Below, piece by piece: positions 26,487 through 34,593 of a DNA stretch of 64,000 bases. This stretch comes from Streptomyces sp. MH60. Its GTDB lineage: Bacteria; Actinomycetota; Actinomycetes; Streptomycetales; Streptomycetaceae. Position 1 is the first letter of the stretch; each line of letters starts with the position of its first letter. The position numbers were made by a program, and so were the translations under genes. The stretch lies in the NCBI RefSeq assembly GCF_002939385.1, contig NZ_MULI01000002.1, positions 124,001-188,000 of the forward strand, in the 5' to 3' direction. The notes beneath the pieces were generated by a model. That model was given only the letters and a program-made list of their open reading frames with translations. It was not told the DNA's origin and searched no databases.

Positions 26487-26996
26487 GTGCACATCACGCC
26501 ACGCAGAGCACGACTGATCGTCGCCGCAGCCCTGGTCGCCACACTCGGGCTCGCCTCACCCGCCTGGGCCGTACCCTCGACCACCACGGTGACAGCCAGC
26601 CCACAGTCAACGGAGGTGAACACCCCTGTACAGCTGGCAGCCACAGTCGACTGCCCTTCCGATCCCACCGGCGGCCTCGGCGTCACATTCTTCGACGGCA
26701 GTGACCTGCTCGACACCGTGCCCGTCAACGCCAACGGTCAGGCCACCTACACGGCCTCCTTCGCCACCACCGGCACCCACACCATCACCGCCGCCTACAA
26801 CGGCAACGCCGACTGCGACGCCTCAAACAGCACCACAACCGTCCAGGTATCCGCAGCCCCGACACCCCCCGACCCGACCCCCGGACTCTGCCTCCTCGCC
26901 TGCGGCGGACTGATCAACTTCAACGTCGGCGACATCACCAACACCATCAACACCTCCGCACACAAGAGCAAGCCCCATGGGCACCAGCGTTACTGA
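26487..26996 (+). CDS. Secreted Ig-like repeat protein with Cys-containing tail
   Basis: 169 residues from GTG 26487 (AAGGA 9 bases upstream). A Sec signal peptide with RRAR and a hydrophobic core ends near SPAWA-VPS (~residue 28). One bacterial Ig-like domain (Big_3-type) follows: TTVTASPQSTEVNTPVQLAA, then the typical GVTFFDG and GTHTITAAYNG strands. After a Pro/Thr linker the tail reads PGLCLLACGGLINFNVGDI and ends His/Lys-rich. Third gene of a surface-type cluster after the two IPT/TIG proteins. Function unknown. Confidence 0.85.
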   Translation: MHITPRRARLIVAAALVATLGLASPAWAVPSTTTVTASPQSTEVNTPVQLAATVDCPSDPTGGLGVTFFDGSDLLDTVPVNANGQATYTASFATTGTHTITAAYNGNADCDASNSTTTVQVSAAPTPPDPTPGLCLLACGGLINFNVGDITNTINTSAHKSKPHGHQRY

Positions 26997-27134
26997 ACGT
27001 CTCAAAATGGGTTGAGTGTGCTGCCCCGGAACGTTGGTGACAGGCGACACGCCTTGAGCGGTCCTTGAAAGGGGTGAGGGCCTCTGGGTTCGGGGTGGAT
27101 TGCGACATCTACAACCGGCAGCCAAGGGCCCTCG

Positions 27135-27830
27135 TTGTCCCACCGTAATGCCCCACTGACTCCGACAGGCAGGCTGCGCCTGGCCCGGTGTGTCGTCGAC
27201 GACGGCTGGCCTGTGCGCCGGGCCGCAGAACGCTTCCAGGTCAGCCACACCACCGCCCGCTGGGCAGACCACTACCGCCGTCACGGCAGTGCAGGCATGC
27301 ACGACCGTCCAGTCGCCCCCACCGCTCACGACGGGAGACACCCGCAGACCTCGAAGCCGAGGTTGTGCGGATGCGCCGCGAACACCGCATCGGACCGTTC
27401 CGGCTGGCGCTGGACCAGGCCACCGGTGAACCCGTCCGCCGGTTTGAACGCTCACGCCACGGTGAACCGGTGCACCTCGACGTCGAGAAGCTCGGCCCCA
27501 TCCCCGACGGCGGCGGGCGCCGCACCCAGGGACGTTGGAGACGGCGCAACCGGACCGGCACGGGTTACGCCTTCCTGCACACCGCACTGGACGATCACTC
27601 CCGCCTGCCCTACACCGAAACCTGCCCGACGAGACCGCCCCGACCTGCGCCGCGTTCCTCACCTGCGCCACCAGTTGGCTCGCCGAACAAGGAGTTGCCA
27701 TCGAACGGGTCCTGACGGACAACGCCTCGGCCTGCACCAAGAACACATGGGGCCACACCCGCCGTGACCTGGGCATAAGCCCTCGCTGGACCCGGCCCCG
27801 GCATGCGAGAACCGCACGATCCGGAGCGAG
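27135..27830 (+). mobile_element. IS481-type transposase remnant
   Basis: A TTG-led frame encodes the N-terminal helix-turn-helix part typical of IS481 (LTPTGRLRLARCVVDDGWPV, then RAAERFQVSHTTARWADHY). The catalytic part appears in two other frames: a GTGYAFLHTALDDHSRLPYTE segment and an EQGVAIERVLTDNAS segment with its Asp. At least two frameshifts and a missing C-terminus make it inactive. Terminal inverted repeats were not identified, so the element limits are approximate. Confidence 0.75.
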
Positions 27831-28083
27831 TTGCTGACTGGTGACTTCGAGCCCGAGCTCGTCAAGGCGGCAGAACGTATTCGTGTCAGCACGGGCGAAG
27901 CCCGCCTCAGGGGTGGCGTCGTGCGACGTCGAGGTCGTCCGGACGGGTTTGGTGTAAGAATCCCGTCTCGGGAGACCTCGACGCCTACCCGGCACCGTCG
28001 GTGAGCTGCCAGCGCCGGTGTGACACAAGTTCCTGACGGTTGATGAGCCGAAGTCGTCCAGGTGAAGGCGAATCGTCCTGCTT
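27831..28083. other. Short spacer after the IS remnant
   Basis: No gene seen. Probably the decayed right end of the IS481-type element or of another IS. Confidence 0.3.
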
Positions 28084-28115
28084 CGGCCCCGGTCGGGCGA
28101 AGGTGACCGGGGCCG
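28084..28115 (-). terminator. 11-bp GC-rich hairpin after aldo-keto reductase
   Basis: CGGCCCCGGTC (28084-28094) and GACCGGGGCCG (28105-28115) form a perfect stem ~40 bp beyond the aldo-keto reductase stop, a plausible terminator for that gene. Confidence 0.55.
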
Positions 28116-28153
28116 GAAGCTGAACGGTAGCTTCGTTCCTGCTTGTGAGCCGT

Positions 28154-29041
28154 TCAGCTCTGGGGCATGCAGCGGCCGATGCCGTCCAGCTCGGTCAAGT
28201 CCTCATGAGAGAGGGAGAGTCCCGCGCCGGCGATGTTCTCGCGCAGGTGGGCCGTCGATGACGTGCCGGGGATGAGCAGGATGTTCGGTGATCGCTGCAG
28301 CAGCCAGGCCAGTGCGACGGACATCGGTGTCGCCTCCAGTCGAGCGGCGACCGCCGAGAGCGCCGAGGACTGCAGCGGGGTAAAGCCCCCCAGAGGGAAG
28401 AAGGGCACGTACGCGACGCCGTCGGTGGCGAGCCGGTCGATGAGCTTGTCGTCGTCGCGGTGGGCGAGGTTGTACATGTTCTGCACGCACACGATCGGCG
28501 CGATGCTCTGTGCCTCGGTGACCTGCTCCTCGGTGGCGTTGCTGACCCCGAGGTGGCGGATCAGGCCCTGCTGCTGGAGTTCGACGAGCGTGGCGAACGC
28601 CTCGGCGAGTGAGCCGGGCTGGGGGCCTTCGGCGTTGCCGAGTCGGAGGTTGACCAGGTCGAGTACGTCGAGCCGGAGGGAGTTGAGGTTGTCGTGGACC
28701 TGGCGGCGCAGATCTTCGGGTCGCCGGGCCGTAGGCCAGCCGCCCTGTTCGTCGCGGTTCGCGCCCACCTTGGTCACGATGTGCAGCGACTCGGGATAAG
28801 GGTGCAGCGCCTCGCGGATCAACTCGTTGGTGACGCGCGGCCCGTAGGCGTCGCTGGTGTCGATGTGGGTGACTCCGGCGTCGGCCGCTTCACGCAGGAC
28901 GGCCAGGGCACCCTCGCGATCGGCGGGCGGCCCCATGACCCACGGGCCGGCCAGTTGCATGGCGCCGTAACCGAACCTGGTGACGGTCAGGTCACCCAGA
29001 GTCCAGGTGCCGCCGGGAAGAGAGAGGGCGGGTGTGCTCAT
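28154..29041 (-). CDS. Aldo-keto reductase
   Basis: 295 residues from ATG 29039-29041; GAAAGG 8 bases upstream favours it over an ATG at 29059. TIM-barrel AKR features: THIDTSDAYG (catalytic Asp and Tyr), HIVTKVG (catalytic Lys), GVSNATEEQV and a C-terminal IPGTSSTAHLREN NADP site. Where the family often has His, the sequence reads LVNLRLGN, as in the YdbC/pyridoxal-reductase-like subgroup. Cytoplasmic NADPH-dependent carbonyl reductase, substrate unknown. Divergent from an HxlR regulator, which presumably senses an electrophile. Confidence 0.92.
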   Translation of the reverse strand: MSTPALSLPGGTWTLGDLTVTRFGYGAMQLAGPWVMGPPADREGALAVLREAADAGVTHIDTSDAYGPRVTNELIREALHPYPESLHIVTKVGANRDEQGGWPTARRPEDLRRQVHDNLNSLRLDVLDLVNLRLGNAEGPQPGSLAEAFATLVELQQQGLIRHLGVSNATEEQVTEAQSIAPIVCVQNMYNLAHRDDDKLIDRLATDGVAYVPFFPLGGFTPLQSSALSAVAARLEATPMSVALAWLLQRSPNILLIPGTSSTAHLRENIAGAGLSLSHEDLTELDGIGRCMPQS

Positions 29042-29109
29042 CGTGTTGCCTTTCTTCATGCACTTGGGGGTGGCGCCTGCTGCCTCCCTGCATCAGCATT
29101 GGAGAGAAA

Positions 29110-29141
29110 CTTCCTGTCGGGAAGTAGGCACTCGAAAGTGC
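29110..29141. promoter_or_regulatory. HxlR-type operator, two short inverted repeats
   Basis: CTTCC-tgtcg-GGAAG (29110-29124) is followed by GCACT-cgaa-AGTGC (29128-29141) in the gap between the divergent reductase and HxlR genes. Paired short inverted half-sites are typical of HxlR/YodB binding regions. Confidence 0.55.
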
Positions 29142-29172
29142 GTAACCCACCCAGCGGTGAGAGGTGCGATCA

Positions 29173-29619
29173 GTGACGACGATGAAGGCGGCCCAGAAGA
29201 GGGCTCAGGCCAAGGTGGAGTACAACGCGTTCCTGGCAGGGTGCCCCAGCCGGCAGCTGCTCGACCGAATCTCGGACAAGTGGGTCGTCCTGATCCTGTG
29301 TGCGCTGGGCGGCGACAACAGCCCTGGCCAGCCCGGTGCAGCACACGCAGACGCTCCGAAGGCGATGCGTTACTCCGAGATCGCTCGTCTTCTGGCCGGG
29401 GTCAGCCAGAAGATGCTGACCCAGACCCTACGGTCGCTGGAGCACGATGGTCTGCTCACCCGTACCGTGACGCCAACCGTCCCTGTCACCGTCTCCTACG
29501 AGCTGACCGACCTCGGCCGCTCGCTCCACCACATGACGCGCGGGCTCAGAATCTGGGCGCAGACGCACATGGCCGAGGTCCTCGCAAACCGCGAGAACTA
29601 CGACTCTCGCGCCTCCTGA
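29173..29619 (+). CDS. HxlR-family transcriptional regulator
   Basis: 148 residues from GTG 29173 (GAGAGG 8-9 bases upstream). Winged-helix HxlR signature: a Cys near the N-terminus (AGCPSRQLLDRISDKWVVLI), then YSEIARLLAGVSQKMLTQTL and LEHDGLLTRTV with YELTDLGRSL. The region between contains an unusual ~25-residue insertion rich in Gly, Pro and Ala. The Cys may sense quinones or aldehydes, as in YodB. Divergent from the aldo-keto reductase and likely its regulator. Confidence 0.9.
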   Translation: MTTMKAAQKRAQAKVEYNAFLAGCPSRQLLDRISDKWVVLILCALGGDNSPGQPGAAHADAPKAMRYSEIARLLAGVSQKMLTQTLRSLEHDGLLTRTVTPTVPVTVSYELTDLGRSLHHMTRGLRIWAQTHMAEVLANRENYDSRAS

Positions 29620-30072
29620 CGACTCACGTCCAACCTTCCCAAAGCCGTACATTCTCGGCGCTACAGCCTCAACTGCGAAGAGTCCTCAACGATCGCACGA
29701 TCGTGGTGAGATGACCCGCTTCACCGTTTCAGCCGCAGCCATGATCCGCCGGACACGCCTTGAGTCCCCTGCTGCGCATCACCCGGGCGGCGAAGTCGTC
29801 GACGACTTCGCCGCAGCACGGCGACGGCCGAGTGGGTCGGCGGACCACTGGGCGACCGTGGCCTCGTCGAGGGCCTCACGCACGGGCGGCGAAGGTGCCG
29901 GCCCTTTCCGCGCTGCCCTCAATGGCAAACGATCCAGTTTCGGCGTCAGAGAACCTCCTGCTGCAACCGCTGCCTGGTCGTCGCCCGCTCCTCCAACACC
30001 CCGGACTCCTCGTCAGGCAACCTCGGCTTCCGGCGCCGACGACGGGGCGGACGACGGGGCCGGGGCCGCGTC
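29620..30072. other. Intergenic with a 24-bp palindrome
   Basis: About 450 bases without a supported gene. A perfect palindrome, GGCGAAGTCGTC joined to its reverse complement (29789-29812), may act as a terminator for the leftward sugar-acid operon ending at 30073. Otherwise nothing recognised. Confidence 0.4.
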
Positions 30073-30981
30073 CTAGCCGAGTACGGCCCGGCCCTCGGCG
30101 AGGATGGCCGCCAGTTCCTCGGTCTCGGCCGCGGTGAGCGGTGTCAGCGGCGGGCGGACCGGCCCGGCCTTGATGCCGGCGAGGGTCACCCCCGCCTTCA
30201 CCAACGACACCGCGTACCCCGGCACCCGCCGGCGCAGCCGGACCAGGGGGTGGAAGAAGGTCCGCTGCAGTGCGTCGACCCGTGTCCGGTCGCCCTCCTC
30301 GACCGCCCGGTGGAAGGCCAGGGAGATGTCCGGCGCGAAGGCGAATGCGGCCGAGGAATACAGCTCGACGCCGAGAGCCCGGTAGGCCGGATGGCTGGCC
30401 TCGGCCGTCGGCATGCCGTTGAAGAACTGGAAGTTCTTGCCGGATGCGCTCAGTGCCTCGCGTACGGCGGGGACGATCCGTGCGACGAGGTCGAGGTCGC
30501 CGGTCCCGTCCTTGAGCCCCGTCACGGTCGGCAACAGGGCCACCTCCGCCGCCGAGGCCTCGTCGAAGCGGGCGTTCGCACGGCTGTACACGATCAGTGG
30601 CAGGTCCGTCTCCTGCCCGACCGCACGGGCGTAGGCGACGAGCCCAGCGGCGGGCGACTCGACCAGGTAGGGAGGCATCAGCAGCAGGCCGTCCGCGCCG
30701 GCCTCGGCCGCGCTACGGGCGAACTGCCGGGCCAGGCCCAGCGCGCCCCCGACTCCGGCGTACACCGGGACGCGTTCCGCCGCCGCGTCGACGGCGGCAC
30801 CCACGACGGCGGCGTACTCCTCGCGGTCCAGGGCATGGAACTCGCCGGTGCCGCAGGCGACGAACACTGCGCCCGGCCCGGCGTCCACACCTGCCGAGAC
30901 GTGCTGATGCAGGGCATCGAGGTCGATCTCACCGGTGTCGGTGAAAGGGGTGACGGGGAAGAAGAGAACGCCTTCGAGCAC
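30073..30981 (-). CDS. kdgD: 5-dehydro-4-deoxyglucarate dehydratase
   Basis: 302 residues from GTG 30979-30981; AGGAAA is 7-12 bases upstream. DapA/KDPG-aldolase superfamily TIM barrel: FFPVTPFTDTGEID at the start, Tyr132 in VYSRAN, and the Schiff-base Lys157 in TGLKDGTGD. KdgD converts 5-keto-4-deoxyglucarate to 2-oxoglutarate semialdehyde, water and CO2. The glucarate dehydratase that makes its substrate is encoded two genes upstream in the same direction, which supports this specific call over other DHDPS-like enzymes. No 2-oxoglutarate semialdehyde dehydrogenase gene is adjacent. Confidence 0.85.
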   Translation of the reverse strand: MLEGVLFFPVTPFTDTGEIDLDALHQHVSAGVDAGPGAVFVACGTGEFHALDREEYAAVVGAAVDAAAERVPVYAGVGGALGLARQFARSAAEAGADGLLLMPPYLVESPAAGLVAYARAVGQETDLPLIVYSRANARFDEASAAEVALLPTVTGLKDGTGDLDLVARIVPAVREALSASGKNFQFFNGMPTAEASHPAYRALGVELYSSAAFAFAPDISLAFHRAVEEGDRTRVDALQRTFFHPLVRLRRRVPGYAVSLVKAGVTLAGIKAGPVRPPLTPLTAAETEELAAILAEGRAVLG

Positions 30982-30991
30982 GACTGGTTTC

Positions 30992-32047
30992 CTAACTTCT
31001 GGGAGAGGCCGGGGAGCCGGCGGGGGAGGAGACGGTGGAATGGCCTGTCGGGTGGCCGTGGTCCCCGGCCGCCCGGTCACCGGCGTGCACTACGCCCGAG
31101 AGCGGCTCGCCGCGTCCCAGGCGCCCGATGTTGTCGGCGATCTCCGCCGCACGCGCGGCGAAGGTGTCGAAGGTGTGACCCGAGTGGTGCGGGGTCATGA
31201 GCACGTTGGGCAGCTCGTGGAAGGGCAGCCGGCTCGGTGCCTGGGGCGGCCCGGACCACCACACGTCCAGTGCGGCGCCGCCGATGGCGCCGGAGCGCAG
31301 GGCCTCGTAGAGCGGCTCCTCCTGCACCACCGGCCCGCGCGCCACGTTGACCAGCAGCGTCCCCGGCCCCATGGCGGCGAGTTCGTCCGGTCCGATCAGC
31401 CCGCGGGTGGCGGGGTTCAGCGGGACCGTGACGACCACGATGTCGGATTCGGCGAGGAGGTCGGGCAGCCGGTCGTTCCCGCCCACCCAGTCGGGCCGCA
31501 GGGCGGCGGGGAAGGGGGCCGACGGGTCGCGTCGCACGGCGCGCACGCTGAGGCCGACCGCCTGACACAGCCGGGCGACCTCGGTGCCGGTCTCGCCGAA
31601 CCCGATGACGCCCACGCGCCGTCCCGGCAGCGTCCTTCCGAAGGCGAGCCCGGGATCCACGGCCACGTTGCGCCACCGCCCGGCGCGCAGGGCGCGGTCG
31701 GCGCCCAGCACGTCGCGGGAGAGCATCAGGACGGACATGAGGACGTGCTCGGCGATGGAGCGGCCGTGGTGGTGGGTGGTGGCGACGGTGGCCCCGGGGG
31801 CCAGTGCGTCCAGTGCGATGCCGTCGTAGCCGGCACCGACGACGTGGACGAGCCGCAGCCGCGCGGCCCGCCGGGCGTCCTCGGCGCTCAGCCTGGAGCC
31901 GACGTAGACCTCGATGTCGGGGAGGGCCTCGGCGATCCGGGTGGCGTCCCAGTCGCAGGCGTCCAGCCAGTCGTGGCTGCCCTCGGTACGCGCCCTGAGC
32001 GGTTCGTGGAACCGGCTCAGGATGCGGTGATTGAGCATGATGCGCAC
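30992..32047 (-). CDS. D-2-hydroxyacid dehydrogenase
   Basis: 351 residues from GTG 32045-32047, 7 bp after the glucarate dehydratase stop; an ATG at 32036-32038 is possible. NAD-binding fold of the D-isomer family: VGVIGFGETGTEVA (GxGxxG), the catalytic Arg in LVNVARGPVV, and a His in TPHHSG. The His(Glu) relay looks altered relative to phosphoglycerate dehydrogenase. Role probably reduction of a 2-oxo acid (glyoxylate, hydroxypyruvate or a sugar-acid intermediate). Co-transcribed between gudD and kdgD. Confidence 0.87.
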   Translation of the reverse strand: MRIMLNHRILSRFHEPLRARTEGSHDWLDACDWDATRIAEALPDIEVYVGSRLSAEDARRAARLRLVHVVGAGYDGIALDALAPGATVATTHHHGRSIAEHVLMSVLMLSRDVLGADRALRAGRWRNVAVDPGLAFGRTLPGRRVGVIGFGETGTEVARLCQAVGLSVRAVRRDPSAPFPAALRPDWVGGNDRLPDLLAESDIVVVTVPLNPATRGLIGPDELAAMGPGTLLVNVARGPVVQEEPLYEALRSGAIGGAALDVWWSGPPQAPSRLPFHELPNVLMTPHHSGHTFDTFAARAAEIADNIGRLGRGEPLSGVVHAGDRAAGDHGHPTGHSTVSSPAGSPASPRS

Positions 32048-32054
32048 GTGCGGG

Positions 32055-33329
32055 TCACCACCGGTGGGTTTCGAGCGAGAAGGACGGGTCGACGCGGCGC
32101 AGGTAACCGGTGTCGTCGCGGTCGCGCAGTCCGCAGTCGAGGTACTGCCGGTGGAGTCGGGCGAGCGCCTCCCGGTCGAGCTCCACGCCCAGACCGGGGG
32201 CCGTGGGCACGGCGACGGAGCCCTCGCTGATCCGCAGGGGCGTGGGGTCGACCACGTCCTCGTCGGGGCGCTTCCACGGCCAGTGCGTGTCACAGGCGTA
32301 GGTCAGCCGGGGCGTCGCCGCCGCCAGGTGGGTCATCGCGGCGAGGGAGATGCCCAGGTGCGAGTTGGAGTGCATCGACAGCCCCAGCCGGAAGGTCTCG
32401 CAGATCGCCGAGAGCTGACCGCAGCGCCGCAGACCGCCCCAGAAGTGGTGGTCGGACAGCACGATGCCCACCGCTCCCCGGGCCACCGCGGGCGCAAGGT
32501 CGTCGAAGGAGACCACACACATGTTGGTGGCCAGCGGGGTCGGGGTCTGCGCGGCGACGGACGCCATGCCCTCGATGCCCTCCGTCGGGTCCTCCAGGTA
32601 CTGCAGGACACCGCCCAGCTCGCGGGCGACGCGTAGTGACGTCTCGACGCTCCAGACCGCGTTGGGGTCCAGCCGCAGGGGATGGTCGGGAAACGCCTCC
32701 CGCAGCGCCCGCACCGCCGCGATCTCCTCGTCCGGCGCCAGGACGCCTCCCTTGAGCTTGATGGAGGAGAAGCCGTACCGGTCGATCATGCGGTGGGCCT
32801 GGTCGACCAGCCCCGCCGGATCGAGCGCGGCGCCCCAGTCGTCGTCCTCCTGACCGGGGTGCCCGGCCCACTTGTAGAAGAGGTACGCGCTGTAGGGGAC
32901 CGAGGGGCGCACCGCTCCGCCCAGCAGGTCGCAGACCGGCCGGCCCACGAGCTTGCCCTGGATGTCCATGCAGGCGACGTCGAAGGGCGACATCACCCGG
33001 TCCACGGTGCTGCTGCCGGTGACCATCCCGGCCATGCCGTCGCCACCCGTGGTGTCACCACCCAGCGCACGCGTGGTGCGGGCGATCAGGTCGTTGAGGC
33101 TCCAGACGTCCATGCCGACCAGTTCGGCGGCGGTGCGGCGCAGCCGCTCCAGGTGCAGGGTGCCGCCGTAGGTCTCCCCGACACCGCCGACCCCGCCCTC
33201 CGTGGTGATCTCCACGATGGTGCGCAGCGCGTAGGGCTCGTGCACACCCACCGAGTTGAGCAGGGGAGGGTCCCGGAACGCCACAGGAGTAACGGTGACG
33301 TCGACGATGCGTTCGGAGGCGTCTGCCAT
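32055..33329 (-). CDS. gudD: Glucarate dehydratase (enolase superfamily)
   Basis: 424 residues from ATG 33327-33329 with GAGGAC 8 bases upstream. Matches GlucD: a SSIKLKGG segment holds the KxK pair (Lys191/Lys193), Asp221 in LDPNAVW, Glu246 in YLEDP, Asn269 in ATNMC as metal ligands, and His320 in SMHSNSHLG as second base. The enzyme removes water from D-glucarate (and often L-idarate) to give 5-keto-4-deoxyglucarate, the KdgD substrate. First gene of the leftward operon; a TTGTAGACAA palindrome lies just upstream. Confidence 0.9.
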   Translation of the reverse strand: MADASERIVDVTVTPVAFRDPPLLNSVGVHEPYALRTIVEITTEGGVGGVGETYGGTLHLERLRRTAAELVGMDVWSLNDLIARTTRALGGDTTGGDGMAGMVTGSSTVDRVMSPFDVACMDIQGKLVGRPVCDLLGGAVRPSVPYSAYLFYKWAGHPGQEDDDWGAALDPAGLVDQAHRMIDRYGFSSIKLKGGVLAPDEEIAAVRALREAFPDHPLRLDPNAVWSVETSLRVARELGGVLQYLEDPTEGIEGMASVAAQTPTPLATNMCVVSFDDLAPAVARGAVGIVLSDHHFWGGLRRCGQLSAICETFRLGLSMHSNSHLGISLAAMTHLAAATPRLTYACDTHWPWKRPDEDVVDPTPLRISEGSVAVPTAPGLGVELDREALARLHRQYLDCGLRDRDDTGYLRRVDPSFSLETHRW

Positions 33330-33363
33330 GCATGCCGTCCTCATATGTAGTCGGCGTTCTCAT

Positions 33364-33373
33364 TTGTAGACAA
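33364..33373. promoter_or_regulatory. GntR-type palindrome TTGTAGACAA upstream of gudD
   Basis: TTGTAGACAA is close to the yGTnnnACr-type GntR box and lies 35 bp before the gudD start. The core TGTAGACA recurs at 34514-34521 before the ABC transporter. No GntR gene is in the window. Confidence 0.5.
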
Positions 33374-33417
33374 CCAGTTGTAGGCAGGAGTGCCCGGCGG
33401 TGTCAATGGGCCGGCTG

Positions 33418-34383
33418 CTACGGGACCGGAGTGAGCAGGGAGCCCTCGGTCATGAACCGCCGGACGTTGCGCAGGGCCAGATCGCCCATGGCCGCCCGGG
33501 TCTCGTGGGTGGCGCTGGCGATGTGCGGCAGCAGCACGACCCGGTCCGACTCCAACAGGGCCTTCGGCACGTTCGGTTCGTCGGCGAAGACGTCGAGCGC
33601 CGCTCCGGCGATCCGGCCCTGTGTCACCGCCGCCACCAGCGCCGCTTCGTCGACGACGCTGCCCCGTGCGACGTTCACCAGGTGGCCCCGGGGTCCGAGC
33701 GCGTCCAGCACCGCGCCCGAGACCAGGCCCCGGGTGCCCCGGCCTCCGGCCACGGTGACGACGAGCGCGTCACACGCTTCGGCCAGGGCCTCGGCGCTGG
33801 GCAGGTGTCGGTGGCGGACGCCGGGCACCGGCCTGCGTGTGCAGTAGGCGACGTCCACACCGAATCCCTCGAGCCGGCGTGCGACGGCCCGACCGATCCG
33901 GCCGAGCCCCAGGATGCCGACCCGCTTCCCGCTCACCCGGTCGGTGAGGGGGAAGGGCGCAGCCGCCCAGCCGCCGTCGCGCACATACCGGTCGGCGGCC
34001 GACAGACGGCGCATGACGTCGATCAGAGCGCCGACGGCGAGATCGGCCACGCAGTCGGTGAGTACGTCCGGAGTGTTGCTGACGTCGATGCCCCGGGCGC
34101 GGGCCCGGACCACGTCGGTGGTCTCGTGACCGACGCCGAAGTGCACGATCGCCCCGAGCCGGGGCAGGGCGTCCATCAGAGCGTCGCTCACCCCGACCCG
34201 CGCGCTCGTCACGGCCGCTGCCACCTCGCTTCCGTGGTCGCGCAAGTAGGCGGCCGGGTCCGGGACTTCGGTCAGGCGCACGGTGCGGTAGTGCGCGGCG
34301 AGCGCGCTCTCCAGGGCGGGGAGCAGGGGAGACACCTGGAGGACGGTGTCCGGGGCACTGGAAGGGGCGGAGAAGTTCGGCAA
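33418..34383 (-). CDS. D-2-hydroxyacid dehydrogenase (second)
   Basis: 321 residues if started at TTG 34381-34383, which has GGGAG 7 bases upstream; the open frame extends to 34512 but that part is Pro/Arg-rich. Clear D-isomer dehydrogenase: GILGLGRIGRAVA (GxGxxG), a catalytic Arg in LVNVARGSVVDE, a Glu in FADEPNVP and a His in LLPHIASAT, the full Arg-Glu-His relay. The Tyr-rich specificity pocket suggests a hydroxypyruvate/glyoxylate reductase. Lies before the gudD operon in the same direction and starts opposite the ABC transporter. Confidence 0.88.
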   Translation of the reverse strand: MPNFSAPSSAPDTVLQVSPLLPALESALAAHYRTVRLTEVPDPAAYLRDHGSEVAAAVTSARVGVSDALMDALPRLGAIVHFGVGHETTDVVRARARGIDVSNTPDVLTDCVADLAVGALIDVMRRLSAADRYVRDGGWAAAPFPLTDRVSGKRVGILGLGRIGRAVARRLEGFGVDVAYCTRRPVPGVRHRHLPSAEALAEACDALVVTVAGGRGTRGLVSGAVLDALGPRGHLVNVARGSVVDEAALVAAVTQGRIAGAALDVFADEPNVPKALLESDRVVLLPHIASATHETRAAMGDLALRNVRRFMTEGSLLTPVP

Positions 34384-34512
34384 GGTGACGCTCCCGTCGG
34401 GTGGAGGTGCCGGGACGCGCGTCGCACGGGAATGTCCGATCCTCCGCACGTCTTGACGCTGCCCCGGCGCCGGTTTAGCTTCGGCGTTCACAGATGCAGA
34501 CTGAGTACGCAA

Positions 34513-34522
34513 GTGTAGACAG
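34513..34522. promoter_or_regulatory. GTGTAGACAG motif upstream of ABC transporter
   Basis: Shares the TGTAGACA core with the site before gudD. It lies ~70 bp upstream of the substrate-binding protein gene and ~130 bp from the second dehydrogenase start, so one GntR-type protein may coordinate uptake and catabolism. Confidence 0.45.
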
Positions 34523-34593
34523 CTCGTGGAGGTGACCCCACAGCCCCGAGTTCGGAACGTGACACATCAGCACTTCCCCGGAGACACGCGACG

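Noticed and set aside
30073..30981. Call as dihydrodipicolinate synthase (lysine pathway)
   Set aside because: Neighbouring glucarate dehydratase and sequence pattern fit KdgD better; no other lysine genes nearby.
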